Assembly (NCBI GenBank): GCA_958346135.1
Contig: CATVQN010000075.1
Span: forward strand, 1 to 6,225
From: an uncultured Eubacteriales bacterium
GTDB lineage: Bacteria > Bacillota > Clostridia > Monoglobales > Monoglobaceae
DNA: 6,225 nt
Direction of reading: 5' to 3'
In this document: in pieces, positions 1 through 6,225 of the stretch
Layout of the letters: each line of letters begins with the position of its first letter
Numbering within the stretch: the stretch's first letter is position 1
The notes under the pieces: generated by a model
What the model saw: only the letters and a program-made list of their open reading frames with translations
What the model was told of the DNA's origin: nothing
The model's database searches: none
Position numbers and translations under genes: made by a program

Positions 1-236
1 TTGGTACCCAGCTGGATGAATACAAAGTCGCCTGCCTTGAGTTTTCCCATCAGGGTGTCAAATCTGCCGTCCTCTACAAACTCTTTTGCCGTCATACCGC
101 TTCTGGCAAGGGTGTTATCTACCGTCACATTTTCAGCGTTGAATTTGCTGCCAAACATCTGACCCCAGCCCTTGATTTCGCTGGAATCATCATAGGTCTG
201 ACACAGAGAATCGCCGATGGTGTGGATCGTTACCTT
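1..236 (-). other. N-terminal part of SGNH/GDSL esterase domain, rhamnogalacturonan acetylesterase-like (residues 1476 to window edge)
   Basis: The order TIHTIGDSL, QTYDD, GWGQMF, TLARSGMTAKEF, KAGDFVFIQLGT(N) follows the CE12 / rhamnogalacturonan acetylesterase pattern. Ser1485 in GDSL is the predicted nucleophile. Gly1522 and the Asn at 1554 (first two bases AA visible) are the expected oxyanion-hole residues. The first residues beyond the window should complete GTND, and the catalytic Asp-x-x-His should lie further on. GDSL replaces the GDST often seen in CE12, so a more general acyl esterase cannot be excluded. Confidence 0.82.
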
Positions 237-3200
237 TTGCGTATCCGAATACGGGGTATATGCTTCCTTGACTTTTCCCAGCGGCTTGAGAGAGCCGTCA
301 GAAAATGCATATAGCTTTAAGGAATCGGCACCCGCCGTATCCATATTCACATCAATATTTCCGCCGGTCACGTCAAAGTATTTCGCCGCAGTTAAAACGC
401 CGTCCTTATATAATGCGACAAACAGCTTTCCGGCATCATCCACGTTTTTGCGGACCTCAATGGTTCCGATCTTTGCCGCTGCCTCCACGCTGTAAACCGT
501 ATTTCCTTCGGCGTCCTCCAGTCCGAGATTTCGGATATCGTAGGGCGCCTTTTGGCGGATTTTGACATCGTAAGACTTCGACACTGTTTCATCCGCAAGC
601 TTTGCGCTCGCCGTAACGGTTACCGGCACTATATCATAGCCCACCGGAATGTTGTCGTAAATCAGCTCACCATTGGATGCAAAACAGTGATAGGTGTCAT
701 CATAGACAGCCTCCAGACCGCCGCCAATGGTCGAATTTACATTAAGACGATCAATCACCTCACTAAACTGCTTTGTCTCCAGCTCCGCAAGAATTACCTC
801 TTTTTCTGTTGCCTTGTTCACCTCCAGAACCTCAACATCGTCTAGGTATAAATCCCGGTCTGCGCTGATGCTGAGAGAAACGGTTTCGTCTGCACCGCCT
901 TTGATAAAGATTATCTTATTGGCCCACTTTGCGCCAACGGTGCTGTCATTGAGGCTTTCGATGCAGTCTATATCTCCAAGCTGAATCGTCAGATTGGCGT
1001 TTTCTCCATTGTCTGCCTGGGTTCTTGCCATCACCGATACCCGATAATAGGTATCTTTTTTCAAAGCTACGTCAGCCTGATAGGTATCACCGGCCGCAAG
1101 CTGATATACCATGGAATTTCTTCCGGTGTCCTTACCGGATACTCCGGCGGTACCGGCAAAGTTCATGATCCCGTCGCTTACCAAATTGACATACTGACCC
1201 GGATTTTGTACCCATTTCAGCTCCGGTGCTACACCTGAAACCGGAATAAACCGGTTATTCCATTCATAGCCAAGCTGGGTCAAATCCGTTACCCGATAGC
1301 CGTAGTCATAGCCCTCCGGCCATTCCTTCGGGTTTACTGCATGATAGGAATTGGTCATGGTCAGATAGCTCTTATACCTGCCGATATAGGTGTCGGCATA
1401 GCAGCTGTCTACCTCCAGGAAATTGTCTGCCAGACCGAACAGGCCGCCCTCATGGTTAACAATAGGATTATTGCTGTAGCTCTCTGTAAAGTTCTTAGAG
1501 CTGCATTCTCTGATTTCCACACCGGCGCCGTTGACATAACCGATCAGGCCGCCGCCGTACATTACCTCACCCTGCCAGCTTTCCCGGCTGTAGGTGGCAG
1601 AAAAGTCAATTCCGTTGACATAACTGCAGGTAACGGATGCGTAATCCGTCAAATCCGCAATCAGCCCGCCGCAGTGTGCTTTATAGCTGGCTGTATTGGA
1701 AAGGACAACCTTGACATTCTCGATTCCCACATGATGAATATGGGCATTGCCGCCAGCGCTGCCGAAGATGCCGTAATTGCCGTCTGCGGTAATCTGGAGG
1801 GTATAGTTTCGGATCACATGGCCGTTTCCGTTAAAATCGCCCTGAAACGGTGTCGTTTCTGTACCGATACAAGCAATCCATGCGGTTCCTCCTAAATCAA
1901 TGTCGCATTCTAACCGATAATACTTACCAGCCGTCTCGGTCTGTGCGGAAACCGCGGCCAGCGTCTCTACGCTGTCAATTCTGTAAGGATCCTCTGCGGT
2001 ACCGCTTCCCAAGAGATCCCCGGAGGTATTCTGCCAGGTAAGAGCCGGATAGCCGCCGCTGACAAAGCCGCCCTCTTTAAAGGCAGCGCCCAGGTCAGCC
2101 GCTTTGTTTTTCAGTTCCTCTGCCGTAATCTTGGTTCCGGCATAGCAATTTGTGTCATTTCCTTTATTGGTACATGCCCACGGCCAGGGCGGAGTCACCA
2201 AATAGTAGGAATTTTCCACCTTACCGCAGGTGCCGTTCAGACAGCGGGTCAGGGTGGTGTCGGAATAACAGTTTTTAAGGGAGGCAATGCTGTCAATTCT
2301 TCCTACTACGCCTGCATCATAGTCCACCTCAGCGGAATCCATCATAATTCCCAATCCATAGCAGTTTTCCACCACTACGCCGGCTCCGTTTACATAGCCT
2401 GCGATGCCCGCACCGCCGCGGATACATCCGGCGATGCCGCCGCTGGTATCATACCCTAAGGCAAATTTGATATTTTTTGCATAGCATGCCGAGATCTTTG
2501 CTTCGTCCCGCAGCTCACCGGCAATACCGCCCATCTTTGCATCGTAGCCATACTTATTGGTCATGGTAAAGGAAGCATTTTCAACACCTAAATCATGGAT
2601 ATAGGAATTGCCGCCCACATAGGTAAACAGGCCGCCGTGTGCGCCGGTTGTAGTAACCGTGAAATTCTTGACTGTGTGACCGTTGCCGTCAAACTCACCG
2701 TTAAAAGGTGCAGTGCTGGTGCCGATAAATGCGGTCCATGCCGTATTTTTCAAATCGATGTCCGTCACCAGCTTAAAATACCGGTATTCCTCTGCGTCGT
2801 TATATGCGGCAACCTTAGAGAGCGTTTCCGCACTCTTAATCAGATACGGATTCTCCTGGGTGCCCTCTCCCTCCATGGTCGCAAAGTAAGCCTCCCAGGT
2901 AAGCACAGGATAGCCACCGTTAATTGGTTCGGTCAAAGAGTCTTCGCCGTAGGCAGCACCCAACTCAGATGCCTTTTCCTTCATGGTGTCCGCCGTAACC
3001 AGGGTTCCCACAGTGGTGTAGCTGGAACCGTAGGGCTTCGACTGGCAAAAGCTGCCCACAACCTTGCTGAGGTTTGCGTCTGAGCACATAGACAGCGTAG
3101 TGTTGGAGTAACAGTTCTTCATTTTGCTAAAGCCGGACAGCAAGCCCACCAGCCCGTTGTGAGAGGCTACACAGCTGTTTTCTACTGTGGTGTCCAGACT

Positions 3201-4661
3201 GTAGCAGTTGGAAACCACAACGCCCGAGCCATCGGTTTTACCAAGCATACCGCCGACTAAGAAAAAGTTAAAGGATGTGCTGCTGTCGTTGATAAAACGA
3301 ATGTTCTTAACATAACAGCTGTCAACCTGTACATTATCTTGTACAAGTCCTGCCAAGGCGCCGCAGGTCGCATTATAGCCCCAGCTTCCGGCAGGGCCGG
3401 CCACAACGTCTTTGATTCCCAGCTTTTTAATGACGGCGTCACCGCCAACATAGGCGAACAGCCCCATATACGAGGTACTGCCGGACACCGGCGCCTTTAG
3501 CTGAAAGTTAGAAATGACATGGCCGTTACCGTCAAAGCTGCCCCGGAAGGGATTGGCAGCCGTACCGATATAAGAGGTCCAAACTTTCCCCTCTAAATCC
3601 AAATCGTTCTCCAATTTAAAATATACGTCGGTGGTATCGCCGTAAGCCGAAACCTGGCCTAAATTCTCCGCATTCTTAATCAAAAACGGTTTTTCAGCCG
3701 TTCCTTCACCCTCCATCACCGGTAAATCCGCCTCCCATTTCAAAATGGGATAGCCGCCGTTTAGCGGCCCGATCACCGAATCGGCGCTAAAGCCTTCGCC
3801 AAGAGTTGCGGCAAGACCCTTTAACTGATCGGCAGTCACCCTTTCGCCGGCGTATTTGTCGCTCGCATTGCTCGTCCACGGCCAGGGCGGCAGGTCAATA
3901 TAATACAAATTGGATGCCTTAGCGGCCGTAGAATTGTAAAAGCGCCCCAGCGTCGTATCGGCATAACAGTTGGCAAAGGTCGAAAATGCACCTGCGCCGC
4001 CTACTAAGCCTCCGTCGTAATTGACCTGTGCCTGATCGATCTTACTGCCAACGGCGTAGCAGTTGGTGACAGATGCGCCGTCAGCCTCCACTTTGCCGAT
4101 TAAACCGCCGGCATCCGATATTTGGCCGTTGCTGTCGTTCTTTTCAAACCCCAAAGTAACCTGCACGTTCTTTGCAAGACAGCTGTCCACTGCCGCACTG
4201 TCTGTTAACTTTCCAATCATACCGCCGGCAATGGTATGCCAGCTGTACTGATTGGAAAGGGTTATGGTGACATTCTTGACGCCCAGATTGCATACCTTTC
4301 CTGTGCCGCCCACTGCACCAAATAAACCAAAGGCTCCCTCTGTGGCACTATAGGTAATCACATAGTTGGTCACAAAATGGCCGTTACCGTCAAAGGTTCC
4401 GCGGAAGGGCTTTTCCAAAGTCCCGATATAGGACGTCCACCCTTCACCGTTTAGGTTAATGTCCTCCGTCAGCACATAGTATTTACCCTCGCCGCAGTTT
4501 GCATCCGCATTGATGGCTGAGGCTGCTGCCTTTAATTCATCAACGCTGGCAATCAAAACCGAACCCTCCGGGAAAGCGGTTTCGCCGTCCTTGGCATAGG
4601 CAAAGGCAAACGAACAGACGATTATGGAAAATACAAGCAATAAGCTACCTATTCTTTTCAC
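1..4661 (-). CDS. Giant secreted multimodular protein: four GLUG-type repeat modules, CBM-like and Ig-like domains, C-terminal SGNH/GDSL esterase (partial, 3' end outside window)
   Basis: An uninterrupted frame runs from a GTG at 4661 to base 1: 1553 full codons plus two bases, with no internal stop or frame change. The GTG start is chosen because AGGAGG lies 9 bases upstream and an export signal follows directly. Residues 1-23 form the signal peptide (KR, then a hydrophobic core, cleavage near AYA|KDG). Residues 24-1151 are four tandem GLUG-type modules (starts at 24, 317, 597 and 885). Residues 1152-1282 resemble a CBM4/9 jelly roll, 1283-1369 an atrophied bacterial Ig domain and 1370-1475 a clostridial beta-sandwich linker. 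From about 1476 an SGNH hydrolase begins, with GDSL nucleophile Ser1485, a GWGQ motif, block II Gly1522 and LGT(N) at 1551-1554. This matches rhamnogalacturonan acetylesterase-like (CE12-type) enzymes, which remove acetyl groups from pectin. The catalytic Asp/His and any wall anchor lie beyond the window. Domain family calls are confident; the exact substrate is inferred. Confidence 0.93.
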   Translation of the reverse strand, partial: MKRIGSLLLVFSIIVCSFAFAYAKDGETAFPEGSVLIASVDELKAAASAINADANCGEGKYYVLTEDINLNGEGWTSYIGTLEKPFRGTFDGNGHFVTNYVITYSATEGAFGLFGAVGGTGKVCNLGVKNVTITLSNQYSWHTIAGGMIGKLTDSAAVDSCLAKNVQVTLGFEKNDSNGQISDAGGLIGKVEADGASVTNCYAVGSKIDQAQVNYDGGLVGGAGAFSTFANCYADTTLGRFYNSTAAKASNLYYIDLPPWPWTSNASDKYAGERVTADQLKGLAATLGEGFSADSVIGPLNGGYPILKWEADLPVMEGEGTAEKPFLIKNAENLGQVSAYGDTTDVYFKLENDLDLEGKVWTSYIGTAANPFRGSFDGNGHVISNFQLKAPVSGSTSYMGLFAYVGGDAVIKKLGIKDVVAGPAGSWGYNATCGALAGLVQDNVQVDSCYVKNIRFINDSSTSFNFFLVGGMLGKTDGSGVVVSNCYSLDTTVENSCVASHNGLVGLLSGFSKMKNCYSNTTLSMCSDANLSKVVGSFCQSKPYGSSYTTVGTLVTADTMKEKASELGAAYGEDSLTEPINGGYPVLTWEAYFATMEGEGTQENPYLIKSAETLSKVAAYNDAEEYRYFKLVTDIDLKNTAWTAFIGTSTAPFNGEFDGNGHTVKNFTVTTTGAHGGLFTYVGGNSYIHDLGVENASFTMTNKYGYDAKMGGIAGELRDEAKISACYAKNIKFALGYDTSGGIAGCIRGGAGIAGYVNGAGVVVENCYGLGIMMDSAEVDYDAGVVGRIDSIASLKNCYSDTTLTRCLNGTCGKVENSYYLVTPPWPWACTNKGNDTNCYAGTKITAEELKNKAADLGAAFKEGGFVSGGYPALTWQNTSGDLLGSGTAEDPYRIDSVETLAAVSAQTETAGKYYRLECDIDLGGTAWIACIGTETTPFQGDFNGNGHVIRNYTLQITADGNYGIFGSAGGNAHIHHVGIENVKVVLSNTASYKAHCGGLIADLTDYASVTCSYVNGIDFSATYSRESWQGEVMYGGGLIGYVNGAGVEIRECSSKNFTESYSNNPIVNHEGGLFGLADNFLEVDSCYADTYIGRYKSYLTMTNSYHAVNPKEWPEGYDYGYRVTDLTQLGYEWNNRFIPVSGVAPELKWVQNPGQYVNLVSDGIMNFAGTAGVSGKDTGRNSMVYQLAAGDTYQADVALKKDTYYRVSVMARTQADNGENANLTIQLGDIDCIESLNDSTVGAKWANKIIFIKGGADETVSLSISADRDLYLDDVEVLEVNKATEKEVILAELETKQFSEVIDRLNVNSTIGGGLEAVYDDTYHCFASNGELIYDNIPVGYDIVPVTVTASAKLADETVSKSYDVKIRQKAPYDIRNLGLEDAEGNTVYSVEAAAKIGTIEVRKNVDDAGKLFVALYKDGVLTAAKYFDVTGGNIDVNMDTAGADSLKLYAFSDGSLKPLGKVKEAYTPYSDTQKVTIHTIGDSLCQTYDDSSEIKGWGQMFGSKFNAENVTVDNTLARSGMTAKEFVEDGRFDTLMGKLKAGDFVFIQLGT
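237..554 (-). other. Beta-sandwich linker domain before the esterase (residues 1370-1475)
   Basis: The stretch contains KLFVALYKDGVLTAAKYF and later SLKLYAFSDGSLKPLG. This ALY-DG ... K-L-x-x-F-x-DG-LKPL pattern recurs in secreted clostridial proteins as a small beta domain next to catalytic modules. No catalytic residues are evident; the role is probably structural. Confidence 0.5.
555..815 (-). other. Atrophied bacterial Ig-like domain (residues 1283-1369)
   Basis: The stretch starts with a short helix-like ELETKQFSEVIDRLNV segment and ends with PVTVTASAKLADE followed by SKSYDVKIR. That ending matches the closing strands of the atrophied Ig-like spacers found in clostridial glycan-active enzymes. 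It is probably a spacer between the binding and catalytic parts. The family call rests on pattern alone. Confidence 0.5.
816..1208 (-). other. CBM4/9-like jelly-roll domain (residues 1152-1282)
   Basis: This stretch has the usual landmarks of the family: an opening strand with LVSDGIMNF, a central YYRVSVMART strand, and a closing LYLDDVEVLEV strand, where Asp-Asp-Val is the typical terminal signature. In such enzymes the domain usually binds carbohydrate. The ligand here cannot be read from the sequence. A general galactose-binding-like fold without sugar binding is the alternative. Confidence 0.6.
1209..2009 (-). repeat. GLUG-type module 4 (residues 885-1151)
   Basis: The module opens with GSGTAEDPYRIDSVETL, then YYRLECDIDL, W-x-x-CIGT and NGNGH within residues 943-948, where the first Asp of FDGNGH is replaced by Asn. 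Its FDGNGH equivalent is 858 bases (286 codons) after that of module 3. Cys residues are at 1012, 1053 and 1087; the first two motifs are degenerate (TCSY and ECSS rather than NCY). The end is shortened and diverged (ELKWV), fitting a C-terminal capping copy before the next domain. Confidence 0.82.
2010..2873 (-). repeat. GLUG-type module 3 (residues 597-884)
   Basis: The module opens with EGEGTQENPYLIKSAETL, then YFKLVTDIDL, W-x-x-FIGT and FDGNGH at 657-662. Cys motifs lie at 726, 767 and 798, the PPWPW motif is present, and the end is SGGYPALTWQ. Its FDGNGH is 843 bases (281 codons) after that of module 2. It carries an extra Gly-rich GG-I-AG rung (encoded around 2400-2450) relative to the other copies, which looks like a small internal duplication. 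Confidence 0.85.
2874..3713 (-). repeat. GLUG-type module 2 (residues 317-596)
   Basis: The module opens with EGEGTAEKPFLIKNAENL, then a YFKLENDLDL strand, W-x-x-YIGT and FDGNGH at 376-381. The 18 bases coding FDGNGH are identical to those of module 1. Cys motifs follow at 449, 486 and 517, and the end is NGGYPVLTWE. It lacks the PPWPW motif seen in modules 1 and 3; a Lys-Pro-Tyr-Gly-Ser segment lies at that point. The FDGNGH-to-FDGNGH distance from module 1 is exactly 858 bases (286 codons). Confidence 0.85.
3714..4592 (-). repeat. GLUG-type module 1 (residues 24-316)
   Basis: This is the first of four homologous modules. It has the family order: a lead-in helix-like stretch (VDELKAAASAIN), a YYVLTEDINLNG strand, a W-x-x-YIGT turn, FDGNGH at residues 90-95, a GLFGAVGG turn, then GLUG-like rungs (GGMIGK, GGLIGK, GGLVGG), each followed by a Cys motif (Cys161, Cys201, Cys232). 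It closes with a PPWPW motif and NGGYPILKWE. Unlike modules 2-4 it lacks the GxGT header, as expected for the N-terminal copy. Such modules are thought to form beta-helical stalks or adhesive surfaces; binding here is inferred. Confidence 0.85.
4593..4661 (-). other. Signal peptide of the giant esterase
   Basis: Residues 1-23 have a Lys-Arg start, a hydrophobic core (roughly residues 7-18) and small residues before the expected cleavage site after Ala-Tyr-Ala at 23; cleavage after Ala21 is an alternative. This is a Sec-type signal, so the product leaves the cytoplasm. Cys16 sits inside the core, but the preceding residues (Ile-Ile-Val) do not make a lipobox, so lipoprotein processing is unlikely. 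Confidence 0.85.
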
Positions 4662-4670
4662 GCTATCTTC

Positions 4671-4676
4671 CCTCCT
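4671..4676 (-). promoter_or_regulatory. Shine-Dalgarno site for the giant esterase
   Basis: AGGAGG lies 9 bases before the GTG start at 4661, inside the 24-base gap after the TAA of the phosphoesterase gene. The strong site and good spacing decide the GTG start, as no ATG is close by. The short gap, with no room for a terminator, supports co-transcription of the two genes. Confidence 0.88.
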
Positions 4677-4685
4677 GCTACTAGA

Positions 4686-6176
4686 TTAGTATGTGAAGCT
4701 GCGGTCAGCGGCGGCACCGATTCCGGTAATATAAACTCTTCGGTTCGCCTTATCTACCGTAAACACGCTGAAGCTCTGTTCGCTAATGGTATTGGCTTCT
4801 CTTTCCACGCCGGTCCCAGCCGCCTTCTGGCAAGTATCGCCGTCTGCAATTACATGAATAAAATCACTGATTTTTATCATGCCTTCCGCATGATTATGTC
4901 CCGATATCCAACCGATGAAGCTGCCTTTGCTGTTTGCCATATCCCCTGTTTTATTGACATAGTCCGATACAATCGAGCGAATACGGTCGGTATATAAGAA
5001 CTGAGACGCAGATCCCCAGGGGCTCTCATCCTTCGTGTAAACAGGAACATGGGAGAAAATCAGACAGGTCCATTCGTCATCCGGAAGATTTAAGGCTTCG
5101 TTTTTAACCCATTCGGCCTGTTTTTCGGAAAACTCAAACCACATGGTCTTATTTCGCTCATAATCCACCTCATCGGTGCTGCTGGGATAATCCATACAGT
5201 TCAGCGAGATATACCGCATTTTGTTTACCTTATCGTCTTTATAAAAATAGGTTTTGTCCTCGCCGTAAACAATGTCGTTGCTCTTGGCAAAATCATCTCT
5301 GTAAAAGCGGTTATAAGCCTGAGCCGGGGAAATATTCCACTGATTTCGGCTGCCAAAGCCCCATTCGTGGTTGCCGATGGTCTTGATCAGCGGCACGCCG
5401 TTGAATAAATATCTCAATTCATCGTAATCATCCCAAAGACCTTGGATTCCGTCTGCATCACTCAGCCAGGCGGTTACCCAGTCGCCGCCGCCCAAAACCT
5501 GATTGATGCCACAGCGGTTTAGCAAATATTTAATCATGGGAAACGAATGCTTTTGGTTGTGCTGAAGATGGGTGTCTGTGATAAAAACAAAGCTGAAGGT
5601 ATCCGGATTATCCTGAAGATTGTTGATGGTCTCCGACTTTTCCTTGATATGATCCACATAGTATTCCGGAATGTGGTTTGCGTTATCCACCTCATAAACC
5701 TTTAAGACATCCTTTGCCTGCTCCGGACTCAGCGCACTTCCGTCCTTGGATTTTACCACGATAGTGTAATCCCGGTCCTTGTATACATTAAAGTAACCAA
5801 AATCCAGCCAGGTGCCAAAAGGAACCTTATAATTGGGACCATACTTACGCTTAATCGTAAGCGTGTTATTGGTCACAATCTGCATCTGCACCTGATAGCC
5901 CTCTTTGGCCTTAAGCAGAACACTTTTTTTGGCGCCGAAATTGGTGACCGTTCGGATCTGATCCGATGCATCCTGCGGCGTTTGTGTACCGCTGACCGCC
6001 GTGTAGGTTCCGCTCTCCCATTGGAATCTTTCCGAATCCGTAATCTCTCTGAGCGAGGTGTCGACATCGGACTGGTAGTAGGTACGCACATCTGCCGCCG
6101 AAACATTGACTGCCATCTGCGATGCCAGCATGAGCGATGCAATGACTCCGGATAAAATCTTTTTGCTGCGTTTCAT
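4686..6176 (-). CDS. Secreted calcineurin-like metallophosphoesterase
   Basis: The protein has 496 residues from the chosen ATG at 6176. An in-frame ATG at 6185 would add three residues, but the AAAGG site touches it directly, while the 6176 ATG has usual spacing. Residues 1-27 are a Sec signal peptide (MKRSKK, hydrophobic core, cleavage near VSA|AD). Residues of about 29-190 form a beta-rich N-terminal domain I do not recognise. The catalytic domain begins about 194 and has every class motif: D201-x-H203 (ITDTH), D232 (GGGDW), N269-H270-E271 (GNHEW), H376 (FSHVP) and H427-x-H429 (SGHNH). These bind two metal ions for phosphoester hydrolysis. A short beta tail ends at TAA with no LPXTG, so the enzyme is probably released or held by its N-domain. 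It is the first gene of the visible operon, 24 bases before the esterase. The substrate is unknown; phosphodiester or phosphomonoester activity both fit. Confidence 0.95.
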   Translation of the reverse strand: MKRSKKILSGVIASLMLASQMAVNVSAADVRTYYQSDVDTSLREITDSERFQWESGTYTAVSGTQTPQDASDQIRTVTNFGAKKSVLLKAKEGYQVQMQIVTNNTLTIKRKYGPNYKVPFGTWLDFGYFNVYKDRDYTIVVKSKDGSALSPEQAKDVLKVYEVDNANHIPEYYVDHIKEKSETINNLQDNPDTFSFVFITDTHLQHNQKHSFPMIKYLLNRCGINQVLGGGDWVTAWLSDADGIQGLWDDYDELRYLFNGVPLIKTIGNHEWGFGSRNQWNISPAQAYNRFYRDDFAKSNDIVYGEDKTYFYKDDKVNKMRYISLNCMDYPSSTDEVDYERNKTMWFEFSEKQAEWVKNEALNLPDDEWTCLIFSHVPVYTKDESPWGSASQFLYTDRIRSIVSDYVNKTGDMANSKGSFIGWISGHNHAEGMIKISDFIHVIADGDTCQKAAGTGVEREANTISEQSFSVFTVDKANRRVYITGIGAAADRSFTY

Positions 6177-6184
6177 CACATTCA

Positions 6185-6190
6185 TCCTTT
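6185..6190 (-). promoter_or_regulatory. Shine-Dalgarno-like site for the metallophosphoesterase
   Basis: AAAGGA lies 8 bases before the ATG at 6176 and overlaps the alternative ATG at 6185. This placement favours the downstream ATG. The core is weaker than the AGGAGG of the next gene. Confidence 0.6.
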
Positions 6191-6225
6191 CTTCTTTTTA
6201 AGCCTGTATTAAAAAACTCTCATAG
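6186..6225 (-). other. Leader region upstream of the operon
   Basis: These 40 A/T-rich bases precede the metallophosphoesterase on the minus strand. They include a run of six T (minus strand), then a purine-rich stretch that becomes the ribosome binding site. No convincing -35/-10 pair fits within it; a promoter, or the T-tract of an upstream terminator, would extend past the window edge. Confidence 0.4.

Noticed and set aside
1341..1895. Plus-strand open frame of 184 codons opposite the giant gene
   Set aside because: It lies wholly antisense to module 4, whose minus-strand frame shows clear homology to three other modules. The plus-strand translation has no domain pattern or convincing ribosome binding site. 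It follows from the codon bias of the opposite strand.
2595..3083. Plus-strand open frame of 162 codons
   Set aside because: It is antisense to modules 2 and 3, with no recognisable motifs and no operon partner. It also resembles the 184-codon frame in composition, as expected since both mirror copies of the same repeat.
1209..4592. Possible mobile or CRISPR-like repeat array, given the repeated 18-base segments
   Set aside because: The repeats are about 850 bases apart, in frame, and explained by homologous protein modules. There are no short spacers, inverted repeats or transposase.
4614..4661. Lipoprotein signal in the giant protein because of Cys16
   Set aside because: Residues before Cys16 (Ile-Ile-Val) do not match the lipobox, and a normal signal peptidase site lies a few residues on.
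4662..4685. Terminator or promoter between the two genes
   Set aside because: The gap is only 24 bases and is mostly the AGGAGG site and its spacer. No hairpin plus T-run fits.
5873..6142. Minus-strand frame of 89 codons within the metallophosphoesterase gene
   Set aside because: It is an out-of-frame, Arg-rich shadow inside a gene with a full signal peptide and catalytic motifs.
6196..6225. Intrinsic terminator of an upstream gene, suggested by the six-T run
   Set aside because: Only about nine bases precede the T-run before the window ends, so no stem can be shown.

Overview
The window holds two genes, both on the minus strand, in one apparent operon read from right to left. They fill about 99% of it. 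AGGAGG-type ribosome binding sites, short lysine/arginine-led signal peptides, roughly balanced base composition and secreted multi-domain carbohydrate-type enzymes suggest an anaerobic Gram-positive bacterium of the Clostridia, probably gut-associated. This is inferred from style; no rRNA or other marker gene is present. The standard genetic code fits throughout.

Layout in transcription order. Positions 6225-6186 are a short A/T-rich leader. Positions 6176-4686 encode a secreted calcineurin-like metallophosphoesterase with a complete set of metal-binding motifs. After a 24-base gap carrying a strong AGGAGG site, a GTG at 4661 opens a very large frame that stays open to base 1 and leaves the window: 1553 complete codons are visible and the 3' end is missing.

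The large protein is a modular exported enzyme. After a signal peptide it has four tandem modules of about 280-290 residues, of the GLUG / FDGNGH beta-helix type common in clostridial surface proteins. Next come a CBM4/9-like jelly roll, an atrophied bacterial Ig-like domain, a clostridial beta-sandwich linker, and the start of an SGNH/GDSL esterase of rhamnogalacturonan acetylesterase (CE12-like) type. The window cuts the esterase just at its block III Asn.

The two products are probably made together and exported. The likely theme is extracellular attack on a decorated polymer: the large protein adheres and removes acetyl groups, while the phosphoesterase cleaves a phosphate ester. Substrates and any physical partnership are inference. 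I found no RNA gene, mobile element, CRISPR array, phage gene or defence system. The plus-strand open frames are shadows of the long minus-strand genes. The most notable features are the repeat architecture and the pairing of the two enzymes.
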